This document shows positions 41,325-52,519 of a DNA stretch of 64,000 nt, one piece after another. Origin of the DNA: Nitrososphaerota archaeon (lineage in GTDB: Archaea; Thermoproteota; Nitrososphaeria; Nitrososphaerales; Nitrosopumilaceae); the NCBI GenBank assembly GCA_021325615.1, contig JAJPGU010000029.1, positions 1-64,000 of the forward strand. Reading direction: 5' to 3'. Positions within the stretch are counted from its first letter, which is position 1. Each line of letters begins with the position of its first letter. The position numbers and the translations under genes are program-made. The notes below the pieces were generated by a model. That model did not search any database. It was not told where the DNA came from and saw nothing but the letters and a program-made list of their open reading frames with translations.

Positions 41325-42650
41325 ATGCAAGAGCTATTTAGCACCAACGATCTACGGGAGAAAATACTCAACATCCTTCATGAGGAAGGGTTCGACTCGT
41401 CGTGCTATTCCAAAATATTGGATTATACCATAGATTTGTTCCATCAAAAAGGTCTTGGCATAGACTACTACGGTTACCACAACATAATCCATGAACTTGA
41501 GGTGACCTACGTCACCTTAGTAGCCTCCCAATGGCAGAACCAGCAGGGCCTAATATCAAAAGACGACATCAAGTATCTGTTTGCCTCCGCTCTTTTTCAT
41601 GATTATGATCCGCAGAAACGAGTCGACAAACCACATGAACCCGACGCGGTGAACTTTGTTAAGACGGATAAGACACTCGGCATCCTCTTCAAGGAGGCAA
41701 ACATAGACACCAATGTGGTTGCCGCATTAATTCTACGCACTACATATCCGTGGAATGGGGAGAAAAAAGAAAATGCCGAGTTGCTAATTGACAACTTTTA
41801 TTCCATGGCAGACATTACAAGAGAGAACACCGCAGTCATCGATCATTTCAAAAAGCTTGGCTGGTTCCTTTCTGTGTCCGACAGGATTGGGGGGTACGCC
41901 CTTGGGAACTTTTCATACGCGCTAGAAATGGCAAAAAAGAACGCTCATTCACTTGCATGGCACCCGAACCTAATTGCGATGAGATCCGTGGCTTATTTTG
42001 AAGACCTTCTGAACAGCGAATCTGAAATGTGCAATCAGATCCTGGGTTCGTTGCCAAGGGCTATGCGCAAGTCTTTCATGGAGAACGTGTTGGGATTTAT
42101 GAAACTACGGGAAACAGAAATTCAAAACCAGGCTTCGGTAATTTATGACAAGGTCCACCTTGTGCCCATCATAGACCCAATGAAGACAAGGGAGAAGGAC
42201 GAATTCGTCGAGGCACTTTTTGAGATCTACCAAGAATTACCTTCGCCTTTGCAATTCAACAGGACTGGTTTTGCAGAGTCAGTACGCAACCCAGGCGTTT
42301 TGCTCAACACTTTGAGGTATGGAGATGAACACGGTCCCATCGTTGGTTTTGTGAAAGGAAGGTCGCTTGAAAACTACAAGCTCAGGACAGGAATTGATGA
42401 TCCACAATTTGGCAAGGGAGATACCATTTTCCTGGAACCCATCGCCTTAAAGATGGGGTTTTGGGGTCTTGGAGGAGGCAGAGAAATGCGGCTGATGTTT
42501 CTCATGCAGGCCCAGTCCAAGGGGTACAAATATCTATCAAGTTTTGCCTTGAGGGATGTGATCAATGAAAGGATGAGGCGGAATGAAAGGATTGAGTTTG
42601 TAAAACAGTTTGATCCCGAGAGATGGGACTATTACAGGGTAAAATTGTAG
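41325..42650 (+). CDS. HD-domain protein fused to a GNAT-like C-terminal domain
   Basis: 441 residues from ATG 41325; an ATG 21 codons upstream is possible. The N-terminal half has an HD-type metal site: His in YHNIIHELEV, His-Asp in ALFHDYD, and a later Asp in FLSVSDRIGG. The C-terminal 120 residues (GPIVGFVKGRSLENY, DTIFLEPIALKMGFWGLGGGREM, AQSKGYKYLSSFALRDVINERM) look like an N-acyltransferase fold, with a glycine-rich acyl-CoA loop. HD enzymes hydrolyse phosphate esters, often of nucleotides. The combination is unusual; substrate unknown. Confidence 0.7.
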   Translation: MQELFSTNDLREKILNILHEEGFDSSCYSKILDYTIDLFHQKGLGIDYYGYHNIIHELEVTYVTLVASQWQNQQGLISKDDIKYLFASALFHDYDPQKRVDKPHEPDAVNFVKTDKTLGILFKEANIDTNVVAALILRTTYPWNGEKKENAELLIDNFYSMADITRENTAVIDHFKKLGWFLSVSDRIGGYALGNFSYALEMAKKNAHSLAWHPNLIAMRSVAYFEDLLNSESEMCNQILGSLPRAMRKSFMENVLGFMKLRETEIQNQASVIYDKVHLVPIIDPMKTREKDEFVEALFEIYQELPSPLQFNRTGFAESVRNPGVLLNTLRYGDEHGPIVGFVKGRSLENYKLRTGIDDPQFGKGDTIFLEPIALKMGFWGLGGGREMRLMFLMQAQSKGYKYLSSFALRDVINERMRRNERIEFVKQFDPERWDYYRVKL

Positions 42651-42780
42651 CCCCATATCCCCAAGTCGACATCCTTCCAATTCTTTGCCCCGTTTGCCCC
42701 AAAAGCCGGTGTAGTCGGTCTTTTTACTAGACTTAAATAGCGCTTCTTAATGACCAAATTGCAACAGGTTTCAAGATAAA

Positions 42781-43866
42781 ATGATCAAGTTTGGAATTCA
42801 ACAGGGGTTGAATGTTGCCCGACTTGGGCTGACAGAAGATCAGATCCTCACAGCATGTGTTCTGGCAGACAAAGTGGGCTACGACTCAATCTGGTACATG
42901 GACCACAGTAATGTTCCTCAGTGGAACCACGCCATTGTAAATGATCCATGGGTCATGCTTTCGGCTATCGCTTCGATTACTAACAAGGTAGAGCTCGGAA
43001 CTTGCGTTACCGACGCTGTCAGGAGACATCCTTCCAATATCGCCCTTGCCACCATCACCTTGGACAGAGTTTCCCATGGCAGAGGAGCGCTCGGCATTGG
43101 CGCTGGGGAAGCACAAAATATCAAGGAATTCAAGATCCAATGGGACAAGCCGGTAGGAAGATTCGAGGAACAGCTCCAGATAATAAAACTGCTCTTTGGC
43201 TCATCACCCGACCACAGGGTTAGTTTTAATGGCGAGTTTTACCAACTCGAGGAGGCTTGTCTCCAAGCCAAACCCATACGAGCGCCTCATCCACCAATTT
43301 ACATGGCAGCAGGAGCACCTAGAACCCTGGCCCTTTGTGGCAAGTATGGCGACGGTTGGATTCCCATAGGCTACACTCCCGAACTATACGAGGAACACGT
43401 AAAATCAATCAAACAATCCATGAAGGAGAATGGCAGAGATGGCTCCAATTTCCAGTATGGTGTAGACATAGATGTCTATTTTTCCGATGATGCAGAGGCA
43501 GCATGGGCAAAGATGAAAACTGCTGTGAAAGTCAGCCTTTTCAAACCAGAGGTCCTGAAAGTACATGGAATAAAGGACATTGCAGGGTTCGACTTCAAGA
43601 AATACTTTACAGAGTATTCAATGTCCAACCAAGAATGGATAGTAAAGATGAGGGAGGCCGCCCAGACAATTCCTGACAAGGTTGCGCGATCCTCCATAGG
43701 TATGGGAACTCCAGACGACATCATCCCGGTATTTGAAAGGTTCATCAAGGCAGGGGTGAATCACTTTATCGTGAGATTCTGGGGATCAGGATATTTTGGC
43801 TCCATTGACAAGTTTGCATCCACCGTGATGCCATACTTCAAAGATCAGAACAATCCCAGAAAATAG
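42781..43866 (+). CDS. LLM-class F420-dependent oxidoreductase (Mer-like)
   Basis: 361 residues, luciferase-like monooxygenase TIM barrel. Segments IWYMDHSNVPQWNHA, VELGTCVTDAVRRHPSNIALATITLD and GRGALGIGAGEAQNIKEF are characteristic of the F420-dependent branch that includes methylene-tetrahydromethanopterin reductase. Nitrososphaerota encode many such paralogues, and the specific substrate is open. A TATA-like CTTAAATAGC at about 42731 leaves a leader of about 20 nt. Confidence 0.87.
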   Translation: MIKFGIQQGLNVARLGLTEDQILTACVLADKVGYDSIWYMDHSNVPQWNHAIVNDPWVMLSAIASITNKVELGTCVTDAVRRHPSNIALATITLDRVSHGRGALGIGAGEAQNIKEFKIQWDKPVGRFEEQLQIIKLLFGSSPDHRVSFNGEFYQLEEACLQAKPIRAPHPPIYMAAGAPRTLALCGKYGDGWIPIGYTPELYEEHVKSIKQSMKENGRDGSNFQYGVDIDVYFSDDAEAAWAKMKTAVKVSLFKPEVLKVHGIKDIAGFDFKKYFTEYSMSNQEWIVKMREAAQTIPDKVARSSIGMGTPDDIIPVFERFIKAGVNHFIVRFWGSGYFGSIDKFASTVMPYFKDQNNPRK

Positions 43867-43872
43867 CCAAAG

Positions 43873-44283
43873 TTAGAGATACCTGAAAATAGTCATCTTT
43901 TCCGAGTTTGGAAGTTCTGACACTAGTGCAAAATTGTAAAGCGGGTATGATTTTTTGTAGTTCTTCATGAACGACCACGCCACGTCATGTGTCTTGAATT
44001 CCGTCCTTATCCCTTCTATTGAAAACTCTCGACCAAAAACATCGAACACCTTTATCATGTATTTTTGAGGGCGCTTGTGAGGCTTTGCTTTTAAAAGCCA
44101 TGCAACCGCAAACACAAAGACTGCGAGCATTACCAGAGCCGCGCCTATCTCTTTCAGGTGGACCCAGAAGATCGACGGTATAGTGCTGCCAAACAAGTTG
44201 TAGACAAAGCTTGAAAACCCCGCAACGGAGGAGCCAATCATCAGGAAGGCCTTAAAATTCGACTGATCGATCCCAGATTTCAT
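43873..44283 (-). CDS. Two-helix membrane protein
   Basis: 136 residues from ATG 44283; an ATG eight codons upstream is possible. Two membrane helices (FLMIGSSVAGFSSFVYNLFG and IGAALVMLAVFVFAVAWLL) are followed by a basic soluble domain of about 65 residues (KVFDVFGREFSIEGIRTEF ...). Function unknown. It converges on the LLM gene. Confidence 0.65.
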   Translation of the reverse strand: MKSGIDQSNFKAFLMIGSSVAGFSSFVYNLFGSTIPSIFWVHLKEIGAALVMLAVFVFAVAWLLKAKPHKRPQKYMIKVFDVFGREFSIEGIRTEFKTHDVAWSFMKNYKKSYPLYNFALVSELPNSEKMTIFRYL

Positions 44284-44356
44284 GCCAGAGGATATCAATG
44301 CCCCCAATTTAACTATTAATCCATACGCAAAAATATCAAAGGTTGTAATCTAGAGT

Positions 44357-44989
44357 ATGCAGCTGCTTGGAAGGCTCGAGATAAAGTCAAAGGATCGTAT
44401 CGTCGGGTTCCTAAACAGTCAGGAGACCGGCAGGGTCAGCAGCATAGACAAGGATGGCTACCCGCAAATAATCCCAATGAACTTCGTTTATGCAAGAGAT
44501 GCCATATTCATGCACTCCCATATCAGGGGAGAGAAGCTTGAAAACATTACAAGAAATCCACTGGTAGGATTCGAAGTGGACAAAAGCTTGGGGTTCTTGC
44601 CATCATATTTTAGTCACCCCACCGATGCCTCTCAGGCAGACACCCTCTACATAAGCGTGGTCATAAAGGGCGAGGCGTCGATTGTAACCGACAAGAAGGA
44701 AAAGGCATTCGCCCTTAACTCTCTCATGGAAAAGTATCAACCCGAAGGAAGGTATGAAAAGATAACGCCTGAGATGCATGTAGTGGACGAGGTGGCCATC
44801 ATCAAGGTCGTTCCAAAGACAATGCGGGGCAAGTACAAGGTGGGCCAACACCTAGACCAAAAAACCAGGCTTGAGTTAGCAAGGCGCATACTGGAAAGAG
44901 GCGCCCCCACAGCAGGAGAAACCCTAGAGGCAATGGGCATAAAGAGGACGAGCGCAGGGCTTGAGGCGTCAGATGATATAAGATGGTAG
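44357..44989 (+). CDS. Pyridoxamine 5'-phosphate oxidase-like FMN-binding protein
   Basis: 210 residues. Split-barrel pattern: VGFLNSQETGRVSSIDKDGYPQIIPMNFVY, MHSHIRGEKLENITRNPLVGFEV and the strand GEASIVTDKKEKAFAL. Family members bind FMN, F420 or heme; which one is used here is not shown. The C-terminal about 45 residues (LARRILERGAPTAGETLEAM) form a helical extension beyond the barrel. Confidence 0.82.
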   Translation: MQLLGRLEIKSKDRIVGFLNSQETGRVSSIDKDGYPQIIPMNFVYARDAIFMHSHIRGEKLENITRNPLVGFEVDKSLGFLPSYFSHPTDASQADTLYISVVIKGEASIVTDKKEKAFALNSLMEKYQPEGRYEKITPEMHVVDEVAIIKVVPKTMRGKYKVGQHLDQKTRLELARRILERGAPTAGETLEAMGIKRTSAGLEASDDIRW

Positions 44990-45062
44990 GAATCCCTCCC
45001 ATAGATACTCTACAGTTTCTAAGGTTTCATGCCAATTCGGTAAGACATAGAACTCAAAGTTT

Positions 45063-47030
45063 TTGTTAGGAATACACCGCTTTAAGGTCGTCTTGCTCCA
45101 GAACCAAGGCTTTGAACTGGTATCCGATTTTGCCCCGACAGGGGACCAGCCACAGGCCATCAAGGTCATCTCTGACGGCATAATGACGAAAAAAATTCAG
45201 ACGCTACTAGGAGTAACAGGGAGCGGTAAGACGTTTACTATGGCAAACGCCATCCAAAGGACTGGTAAGAACACCCTTGTGATATCCCACAACAAGACCC
45301 TTGCTGCACAGCTGTACTCGGAGCTTAAACAATTCTTCCCCAAGAATAACGTAGGATATTTTGTAAGCTATTACGACTATTACCAACCAGAGAGCTACAT
45401 ACCTCAGACTGATACCTATATTGAGAAAGACACGCAGATAAACGAAAAGATTGAAAAAATGAGGCTCGAGGCTACTGCCATGCTGCTCTCAGGGGAGCCC
45501 ACAATCATAGTTGCGACCGTATCATGCATCTATTCACTCGGTTCTCCCAGAGACTGGGAGGTCATGTCGATTACCGTGGAAAAAGGGATGGAAATAGGGC
45601 GGCTTTTGTTGATCAAGCAGTTTGTGAATGCAAGGTATGAAAGAAATGACCTCGAGCTTGCACCAGGCAGGTTCCGAATAAAGGGCGACACACTGGACAT
45701 AATTCCAGCCTACTCGGATTCCGTCGTCAGGATTTCCATGTTTGGGGATGAAGTTGAGAAGATATCCATATGCGATCCTGTAACGCTCAAGGAAAAAAAA
45801 CAAGTCCCAAAAATAAAGATCTATCCTGCCAAACACTACCTAGTCGCCTCCGACGTGAGGAAGAAGGCAACCGAATCAATCAAGGCCGAACTCAAGCAAA
45901 GGCTGACTGAGCTGCCCGAGCTTGAGAAACAAAGACTTGAGATGAGAACAAAATATGATTTGGAAATGATTGAGGAGCTTGGCTATTGCTCAGGCATTGA
46001 GAATTATTCTAGACATTTTGACGGAAGGCTTCCGGGCGAGCCTCCGTTTTGCCTTCTTGATTTTTTTGGAAATGATTTTTTGCTTGTAATCGACGAGTCT
46101 CATGTGACTCTTCCACAGCTCCACGGCATGTACAATGGGGACCATACCCGCAAAAAATCCCTCATCGATTATGGTTTCAGGCTACCTAGTGCATTTGACA
46201 ACAGGCCTCTGAAGTTCGACGAGTTTGAGAGGTATGTCAGAAACACTGTTTTCGTCTCCGCTACCCCCGGAGAGTATGAAAGGAAGAGGAGTTTTCAGAT
46301 TGTGGAACAGTTGATTAGGCCAACAGGACTTGTGGACCCTACAGTTGAGGTAAGAAAGACAGAGAATCAAATGGATGACCTGATAACAGAAATAAAGAAG
46401 AGAACTGAGAAAAATCAGCGCGTCCTTGTTACAACCCTTACCAAGAGAATGGCAGAAGACCTTGCTGAGTACCTATCAAAGAACAAGATAAAGGTAAGAT
46501 ACCTCCATTCCGAGATTGAAAATCTCCAAAGGACGGAGCTAATAAGACAGCTCAGGCTTGGCGAGTTTGACGTCATGGTGGGGATCAACTTGCTGAGGGA
46601 GGGACTCGACATCCCTGAAGTTTCACTTGTGGCGATACTTGATGCCGACAAGGAGGGATTTCTCAGAAACGTCACAAGCCTAATCCAGACTTTCGGAAGG
46701 GCGGCAAGAAATGTAGACGGTGCGGTGATAATGTATTCCGATGGAATCACGGATTCCATGCGACAAGCCATTCTTGAAACCGAACGAAGGCGGAAAAAGC
46801 AAAAGGAGTACAACTTAAAGATGGGCATCACCCCAACGACCATTATCAAGGCGATTCCAAAGCAATCAGTCCAGTTGGACGAAACAAAGCACATGTCTCG
46901 CCACGATCTGGAGACATATGCAATAGAACTCGAATCAGCCATGAAGCGATTTGCTGAGGAGCTTGACTTTGAGCGTGCAATAGAATATAGAGACAAACTG
47001 ACAAGGATCCAAAAAGAACTTGCAAAATGA
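45063..47030 (+). CDS. uvrB: Excinuclease ABC subunit UvrB
   Basis: 655 residues from TTG 45063; a TTG ten codons in (45093) gives a start closer to the usual [17 protein letters not shown]. Helicase motifs: Walker [13 protein letters not shown], the beta-hairpin [24 protein letters not shown]-like [12 protein letters not shown], and the C-terminal motifs around [14 protein letters not shown] and QTFGRAARN. The UvrC-interacting domain ([21 protein letters not shown]) closes the protein. Loads at lesions with UvrA. Bacterial-type repair, so presumably transferred into this lineage. Confidence 0.97.
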   Translation: MLGIHRFKVVLLQNQGFELVSDFAPTGDQPQAIKVISDGIMTKKIQTLLGVTGSGKTFTMANAIQRTGKNTLVISHNKTLAAQLYSELKQFFPKNNVGYFVSYYDYYQPESYIPQTDTYIEKDTQINEKIEKMRLEATAMLLSGEPTIIVATVSCIYSLGSPRDWEVMSITVEKGMEIGRLLLIKQFVNARYERNDLELAPGRFRIKGDTLDIIPAYSDSVVRISMFGDEVEKISICDPVTLKEKKQVPKIKIYPAKHYLVASDVRKKATESIKAELKQRLTELPELEKQRLEMRTKYDLEMIEELGYCSGIENYSRHFDGRLPGEPPFCLLDFFGNDFLLVIDESHVTLPQLHGMYNGDHTRKKSLIDYGFRLPSAFDNRPLKFDEFERYVRNTVFVSATPGEYERKRSFQIVEQLIRPTGLVDPTVEVRKTENQMDDLITEIKKRTEKNQRVLVTTLTKRMAEDLAEYLSKNKIKVRYLHSEIENLQRTELIRQLRLGEFDVMVGINLLREGLDIPEVSLVAILDADKEGFLRNVTSLIQTFGRAARNVDGAVIMYSDGITDSMRQAILETERRRKKQKEYNLKMGITPTTIIKAIPKQSVQLDETKHMSRHDLETYAIELESAMKRFAEELDFERAIEYRDKLTRIQKELAK

Positions 47031-49846
47031 ACAACAAACTCATAATCCGCGGCGCAAGGCACCATAACCTGAAAAATGTCAACTTGGATATTCCCAAGAA
47101 CAAGCTGGTAGTGATAACTGGACTCTCAGGCTCGGGGAAATCCACCCTTGCGTTTGACACGATTTATGCTGAAGGTCAGAGGAGGTATGTGGAATCTCTT
47201 TCTGCATATGCAAGGCAGTTCTTGGAGATGATGGACAAGCCCGACGTCGATTCAATAGAAGGCCTCTCACCTGCCATCTCCATTCAACAGAAGACCACCA
47301 GTAGAAACCCAAGATCCACAGTGGGTACGATAACTGAGATTTACGACTACCTCAGGTTACTATATGCAAGGATAGGCACCCCCCATTGCCCCAAATGCGG
47401 CAGGAAGATATCAAACCAGTCAATCGAGTCAATATGCGAGTCCATCCTGAAGGAATCAGATGGCCAGAAGATAATGATTCTTGCACCGCTCATACAGAGG
47501 AAAAAGGGCACTTACGAGAAACTTTTCGAACAGGTTAAAAAACTAGGCTACTCCCGCATCAGAGTAGATGGGGATGTCATCGAGCTAAATGGCGAGATCC
47601 CCGTACTTGACAAGCAGAAATGGCACAGCATAGAGATAGTCGTAGACAGGCTCAAGGCATCCTGGGAAGAAAAGAGCAGGCTTTTTGAGTCCATCCAAAC
47701 CGCCACCAAGGCAAGCAGGGGCACCGTCATGGTTCTAAACGGAAAGGAGAAAATTTTTTCCCAGAATAATGCATGTCCGCATTGCGGCCTGACAATAGGC
47801 GAGCTTGAGCCGAGAGCATTCTCGTTTAACTCGCCCTTTGGGGCCTGCAAGACATGTCATGGCCTAGGGGTGAAAATGGAGTTTGATCCTGATTTACTCA
47901 TCCCTGACAAATCAAAATCAATACTTGACGGTGCAATAGTGCCGTGGTCTGGAAGATTTTCATCGTTTAGGAGGCAGACACTGCGCGATGTAGGCAAAAA
48001 ATTTGGATTCAATCTTATGACACCTATAGAAAAAATGACACAAAGACAACTCAATGTAATCCTTTACGGCACGGAGGAGTTGGTGCAGTTCTCCTACGAG
48101 GCCAAGACAACAGACTCCAGGTGGGAATACACGAATACTTTCAGCGGCGTCATTCCAAGCCTACAAAAGAATTTTGCCGAGACAGATTCCGAAGCGAAAC
48201 GTGAAGAGCTCAGTAAATTCATGAGAGAGACGCCTTGCACATCCTGTAATGGAAGACGGCTCAGAAAGGAGACTCTTTCCGTGATGATCAGTTCCAAGTC
48301 AATCATGGATGTCTGTGACCTATCCATAGATTCTTGTTACGAGTTCTTTACTACGCTCAATCTTTCAGACACTGAAAAATACATTGCCAAGTCAATTCTG
48401 AAGGAGATTCTATCAAGACTTGAATTTTTAAAAAATGTCGGATTGAACTATCTCACCTTAAACAGAGTCAGCGCTACACTCTCAGGCGGCGAATCGCAAA
48501 GAATACGCCTTGCAACCCAGATCGGTTCAAACCTAACCGGCGTTCTCTATGTCCTTGACGAGCCAACAATTGGACTGCATCAAAGGGACAATGCGAAACT
48601 CATCAAGACACTCCTCAAGCTTAGGGATCTGGGCAACACAATCCTTGTGGTAGAACACGATGAAGAGGTCATGCGGAATTCTGATTGGATAGTGGATCTT
48701 GGGCCTGGAGCGGGGGTTCATGGTGGAAATGTGGTCTACTCAGGCCCCGTGACAGGCATCCTAAAAAGCCGAGATTCCGTCACTGGGCAGTATCTCAGAA
48801 ACCATAACGCCATACGTCTTGAGAACAGGACTAGAAAAAGGGCCGGAGTCTTAACGGTTCGAAAGGCATCTGAAAACAACCTCAAGGAAATCGATGTCGA
48901 GTTTCCACTGGGGCTAATGATTTGTGTCACAGGAGTTTCAGGCTCTGGCAAGTCAACCCTTGTAAATGACGTACTTTTCAATGCCCTCTCTGCTCACTTT
49001 TATGGCTCGATTGAAAGGCCGGGAAAACACAGGGGCCTGGAGGGAATAAAGAACATAGACAAGGTGATAGGAATTGACCAATCACCCATAGGAAGGACGC
49101 CGCGTTCAAACCCAGCAACCTACATTGGGGCATTTACCCCAATCAGGGAGCTTTACGCAAGCACCGAGATCGCAAAGGAAAGGGGATACAGTCCAGGTCA
49201 GTTCTCGTTTAACGTGCCGGACGGAAGGTGCTTTGCATGTGAGGGTGACGGGGTAAAAAAAATAGAAATGCAGTTCCTCTCCGACGTCTATGTGGTATGT
49301 GATGAATGCAAGGGCAAGAGATACAACTCCGAAACGCTTGCGGTCATGTATAAAGGAAAGAACGTCTCAGATGTCCTCGCCATGACGGTGGATGAAGCGT
49401 TGGAATTTTTTGAAAACATTCCCACAATCCAAAGAAAGCTCAAGACCATAGCAGATGTGGGCTTGGGTTATGTCAAGCTCGGGCAGCCCGCCACCACACT
49501 CTCCGGGGGGGAGGCACAGCGGGTAAAGCTTGCCTCTGAGCTCTCAAAGAGAGACACTGGGAGAACCCTTTACATTCTTGACGAACCTACGACCGGACTC
49601 CATTTTGCCGATGTTCAAAAATTGCTCGAGGTCTTAAACAGACTTGTTAACCTCGGTAACACCGTCATAATCATAGAACACAACATGGACGTCATCAAAA
49701 ACTCCGACTGGATTATAGATTTAGGTCCCGAGGGTGGGCATGGGGGAGGAACGGTCGTTGCGGCGGGCACCCCAGCAGATGTTTCGCAAAATCCGAAAAG
49801 TTACACCGGGCAATATCTAAAGCCGTTGTTGAAAAATGGCGTTTGA
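47027..49846 (+). CDS. uvrA: Excinuclease ABC subunit UvrA
   Basis: 939 residues, full length. Two ABC ATPase modules: Walker [16 protein letters not shown] (about 31-45) and [14 protein letters not shown] (about 640), signature sequences [12 protein letters not shown] and [12 protein letters not shown], Walker [11 protein letters not shown] and [10 protein letters not shown]. Zinc modules CPKCG..CPHCG and [17 protein letters not shown] are kept. Overlaps uvrB by 4 nt (ATGA). Confidence 0.98.
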   Translation: MNNKLIIRGARHHNLKNVNLDIPKNKLVVITGLSGSGKSTLAFDTIYAEGQRRYVESLSAYARQFLEMMDKPDVDSIEGLSPAISIQQKTTSRNPRSTVGTITEIYDYLRLLYARIGTPHCPKCGRKISNQSIESICESILKESDGQKIMILAPLIQRKKGTYEKLFEQVKKLGYSRIRVDGDVIELNGEIPVLDKQKWHSIEIVVDRLKASWEEKSRLFESIQTATKASRGTVMVLNGKEKIFSQNNACPHCGLTIGELEPRAFSFNSPFGACKTCHGLGVKMEFDPDLLIPDKSKSILDGAIVPWSGRFSSFRRQTLRDVGKKFGFNLMTPIEKMTQRQLNVILYGTEELVQFSYEAKTTDSRWEYTNTFSGVIPSLQKNFAETDSEAKREELSKFMRETPCTSCNGRRLRKETLSVMISSKSIMDVCDLSIDSCYEFFTTLNLSDTEKYIAKSILKEILSRLEFLKNVGLNYLTLNRVSATLSGGESQRIRLATQIGSNLTGVLYVLDEPTIGLHQRDNAKLIKTLLKLRDLGNTILVVEHDEEVMRNSDWIVDLGPGAGVHGGNVVYSGPVTGILKSRDSVTGQYLRNHNAIRLENRTRKRAGVLTVRKASENNLKEIDVEFPLGLMICVTGVSGSGKSTLVNDVLFNALSAHFYGSIERPGKHRGLEGIKNIDKVIGIDQSPIGRTPRSNPATYIGAFTPIRELYASTEIAKERGYSPGQFSFNVPDGRCFACEGDGVKKIEMQFLSDVYVVCDECKGKRYNSETLAVMYKGKNVSDVLAMTVDEALEFFENIPTIQRKLKTIADVGLGYVKLGQPATTLSGGEAQRVKLASELSKRDTGRTLYILDEPTTGLHFADVQKLLEVLNRLVNLGNTVIIIEHNMDVIKNSDWIIDLGPEGGHGGGTVVAAGTPADVSQNPKSYTGQYLKPLLKNGV

Positions 49847-51419
49847 TGTTGCAAAACTGAGCATTCCGTCGCATTCTGGCATCTACATAATGAAAGATTC
49901 CGGAGGCCTCATCCTTTACATCGGAAAGGCAAAAAACCTCAAAAATCGGGTTAGATCTTATTTTGTACGGAATCAGAACTACAAAACACAGAAACTCGTT
50001 GCAAAGATATCAGACATAGAGTTTGTCCTTACCGACAATGAGGAGGAGGCCTTCCTTCTAGAATCCAACCTCATAAAACGATACAGGCCTCCCTACAACA
50101 TAGAGCTAAAGGACCAGCAGAGGTATACCTATCTTAGGATTACAAATGAGGAATTTCCGCGCCTCATGGTTGCAAGAAGGACTAGGACCGGCGAATTTCT
50201 CGGGAGTGGAAGGGTCTACGGCCCATTTACTCATGGAAGCTCAAAACTCCTTTCCATAGGGCTCCTGAGAAAGACATTCAAGATAAGAATTTGCAAGAAA
50301 CTGCCAAAAGAAGCATGTCTTGAATACCATTTGGGCAACTGCGAGGCGCCGTGCCAGTTTGATGAGGGAAAAAGAAGGTATGGTGGGCATGTGGCAGAAC
50401 TAGAATCAATTCTGAAAGGCAGGCAGAAGCTTACAGATTTTGTAAGTAGGCTCGAGCGCGAGATGAAAAGCGCATCGTCCAGTCTCCAGTACGAAAAGGC
50501 CATGGAGATTCATGAGACCTTGAGGAGATTGCAAAATCTCAGGACAAGACAGAAGATGGAAAAGGTGAGCGATTCTGACGAGGAATATTTCGGGATAAGG
50601 AGCTTGGCCCAGTCGGTTTACATCATGTCCTTTAGACAGACCAAGGGCGTGATAAAGGAAAGGAGTAAATTTGAGTTTGATCTTGTCGGAGACAATTCCT
50701 TTTCAAACTTCCTGTCCCAATACTATTCCACACATCCAGTTCCGAAATTCATAGTGGTAAGCGAAATGCCAGACAAGAAAGAGGTATTGGAGGAAATATT
50801 TTCCCGTGCCGCTGGCTTCAAGGTCACCATCCTAGTGCCCACCTCAGGAAAACGGAAGGATATGATCCACCTCATACTTAGAAATATCGACCTATCACTT
50901 TCTGGCGGGGCCGACCATGCCTTGGTGGAGTTACAAGCCTCGCTAAACCTTGGAAGCATACCAAAAACAATAGAATGTTTTGATATTTCAAACCACGGGA
51001 CAGACTACGCAGTTGGGGCTATGTCATGCCTAGTAGACGGCAGGCCTGCCAAACATGGGTACCGTCGATTCAAGATAAGGACGGTAGAAGGGAGAGATGA
51101 TTTCGCCATGATAAACGAGATAGTAAGACGAAGATACATCAGATTGCGCCTTGAGAAGCGGCCTCTGCCAGATCTCGTACTAATCGACGGTGGTCGCGGC
51201 CAACTGAATGCGGCAAGACATGCCCTCAGGGCGGCAGGTGCTAAAATACCAGTAGTGTCTCTTGCAAAAGAAAACGAGGAGATTTATCATCCGGACCTAG
51301 AAAAACCTATTGTACTTCCCAAAACAAGCTCGGCTCTCAAGGTCTTGCAGTTTGCAAGAGATGAGGCGCACAGGTTTGGAGTCGCCTACAACAGGTCCCT
51401 ACGCAGAATTCAGAAGTAA
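49836..51419 (+). CDS. uvrC: Excinuclease ABC subunit UvrC
   Basis: 527 residues, a little short of bacterial UvrC (about 600). The N-terminal GIY-YIG nuclease is visible as SGIYIMKDSGGLILYIGKAKNLKNRV, followed by the Cys-rich GNCEAPCQFDEG, a UVR motif (KAMEIHETLRRLQ) and the C-terminal RNase H-like endonuclease (IECFDISNHGTDYAVGAM, LVLIDGGRGQLNAA). The C-terminal tandem HhH domain of bacterial UvrC appears absent or reduced, which explains the shorter length. Overlaps uvrA by 11 nt and the convergent MBL gene by 10 nt. Confidence 0.96.
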   Translation: MAFDVAKLSIPSHSGIYIMKDSGGLILYIGKAKNLKNRVRSYFVRNQNYKTQKLVAKISDIEFVLTDNEEEAFLLESNLIKRYRPPYNIELKDQQRYTYLRITNEEFPRLMVARRTRTGEFLGSGRVYGPFTHGSSKLLSIGLLRKTFKIRICKKLPKEACLEYHLGNCEAPCQFDEGKRRYGGHVAELESILKGRQKLTDFVSRLEREMKSASSSLQYEKAMEIHETLRRLQNLRTRQKMEKVSDSDEEYFGIRSLAQSVYIMSFRQTKGVIKERSKFEFDLVGDNSFSNFLSQYYSTHPVPKFIVVSEMPDKKEVLEEIFSRAAGFKVTILVPTSGKRKDMIHLILRNIDLSLSGGADHALVELQASLNLGSIPKTIECFDISNHGTDYAVGAMSCLVDGRPAKHGYRRFKIRTVEGRDDFAMINEIVRRRYIRLRLEKRPLPDLVLIDGGRGQLNAARHALRAAGAKIPVVSLAKENEEIYHPDLEKPIVLPKTSSALKVLQFARDEAHRFGVAYNRSLRRIQK

Positions 51420-52402
51420 CCGTCCAGTGCGCTTTCAACCAGCGGTTGGGCGTCAAACCCCATCCGTACCAAGTCGGAGGCAAACTCGTCGACAAACCCG
51501 TGGACAGTATAGATTTTTTCCGGATTGCAGTCCTTAACAAGCTGCACCAATTCATTATAGTCGCAATGGTCGCTAAGCGGAATAGAGTAGTCATGCTGCC
51601 GGGCAAAGCTAAACCTTGGAGATTGTGCCCAACCGCTAAAGCCTACAGTAATGGCGCCATATTTTGACTTCATGTGCTGGACAAACGCATTTTTTCCACT
51701 GAGATTTGGGGCTATCATAACCCATGGCTTTTTATCAAGCAGTCCGGCGGCCTCTGCCTCGGAATGGCCCGGTGAATCGTGAAGGCCAACGCCAAATCTT
51801 CGGTACAGGTCATTCACCATTTTTACCGAATCATGATAGTAGGGTTCCCAGTGTGAAAACAGGTAGGAGAGAATTTGGGCCTTGCCAAGCTCGTATCCGA
51901 GCAATATTACGGGCCTGCCTCTCGAGTAAGAATCGGATATGATTTCATTGACCTTTTTTACTGTTTCCTCTATTTTTGGAAATACGTATTCAGGCATGCC
52001 AAAGGTGCATTCGGTAATCAAGGTCCTGCACTTTGGAACCTTGGCTCCTTTCATGAATGCGCGTTCCCTTATGCTTATGTCTCCGGTATAGAAAATTCCA
52101 TCCCCAAACAAGAGCCCTTTTGCTCCCAAAATGTGTCCAGCATCAATAAGGCTGAAATCCTTGTATTCCTCGCTGTAGTTTTCGAGTAGATACCCCCGGA
52201 GCTTTGCAATCTCGCTCGTCTGCCTCGACGTAAGAACAAGCCCTCCTGTTTTCTTATGAAGATGGTCGATGTGGGCATGCGATACAAAGGTAATGCCCCT
52301 TTCAACTCCTTTTTTTGGATCAAGATTTACTTGCATGTCATCATATTCCGCGACTATGCCGTTCGAGGTCATCTTTACAACTTGCTTCAAGGACAGTCTC
52401 AC
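51410..52402 (-). CDS. MBL-fold hydrolase, mRNA 3'-end processing factor-like
   Basis: 330 residues from GTG 52402; an ATG ten codons in is possible. The metallo-beta-lactamase motif is VSHAHIDHLHKK (HxHxDH), with DAGHILGAKGLLF as the next metal-binding His and GDISIRERAF holding the Asp ligand. The beta-CASP-like part is short (SGWAQSPRFSF, LSDHCDYNELVQLV). Closest in style to archaeal COG1236 proteins annotated as exonucleases or RNA-processing factors. Activity on RNA or DNA is not shown. Confidence 0.83.
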   Translation of the reverse strand: MRLSLKQVVKMTSNGIVAEYDDMQVNLDPKKGVERGITFVSHAHIDHLHKKTGGLVLTSRQTSEIAKLRGYLLENYSEEYKDFSLIDAGHILGAKGLLFGDGIFYTGDISIRERAFMKGAKVPKCRTLITECTFGMPEYVFPKIEETVKKVNEIISDSYSRGRPVILLGYELGKAQILSYLFSHWEPYYHDSVKMVNDLYRRFGVGLHDSPGHSEAEAAGLLDKKPWVMIAPNLSGKNAFVQHMKSKYGAITVGFSGWAQSPRFSFARQHDYSIPLSDHCDYNELVQLVKDCNPEKIYTVHGFVDEFASDLVRMGFDAQPLVESALDGYF

Positions 52403-52519
52403 GTAAGACGCATCTGATATAAGTTGCTAGATTGATCCACCGTTACCCCAAGTCTAAGGAGATTTTGAGCAACCCCGCGCCAAAGAGGTTTATTTAGACA
52501 CAGACCAAGCAAAGGTAAG

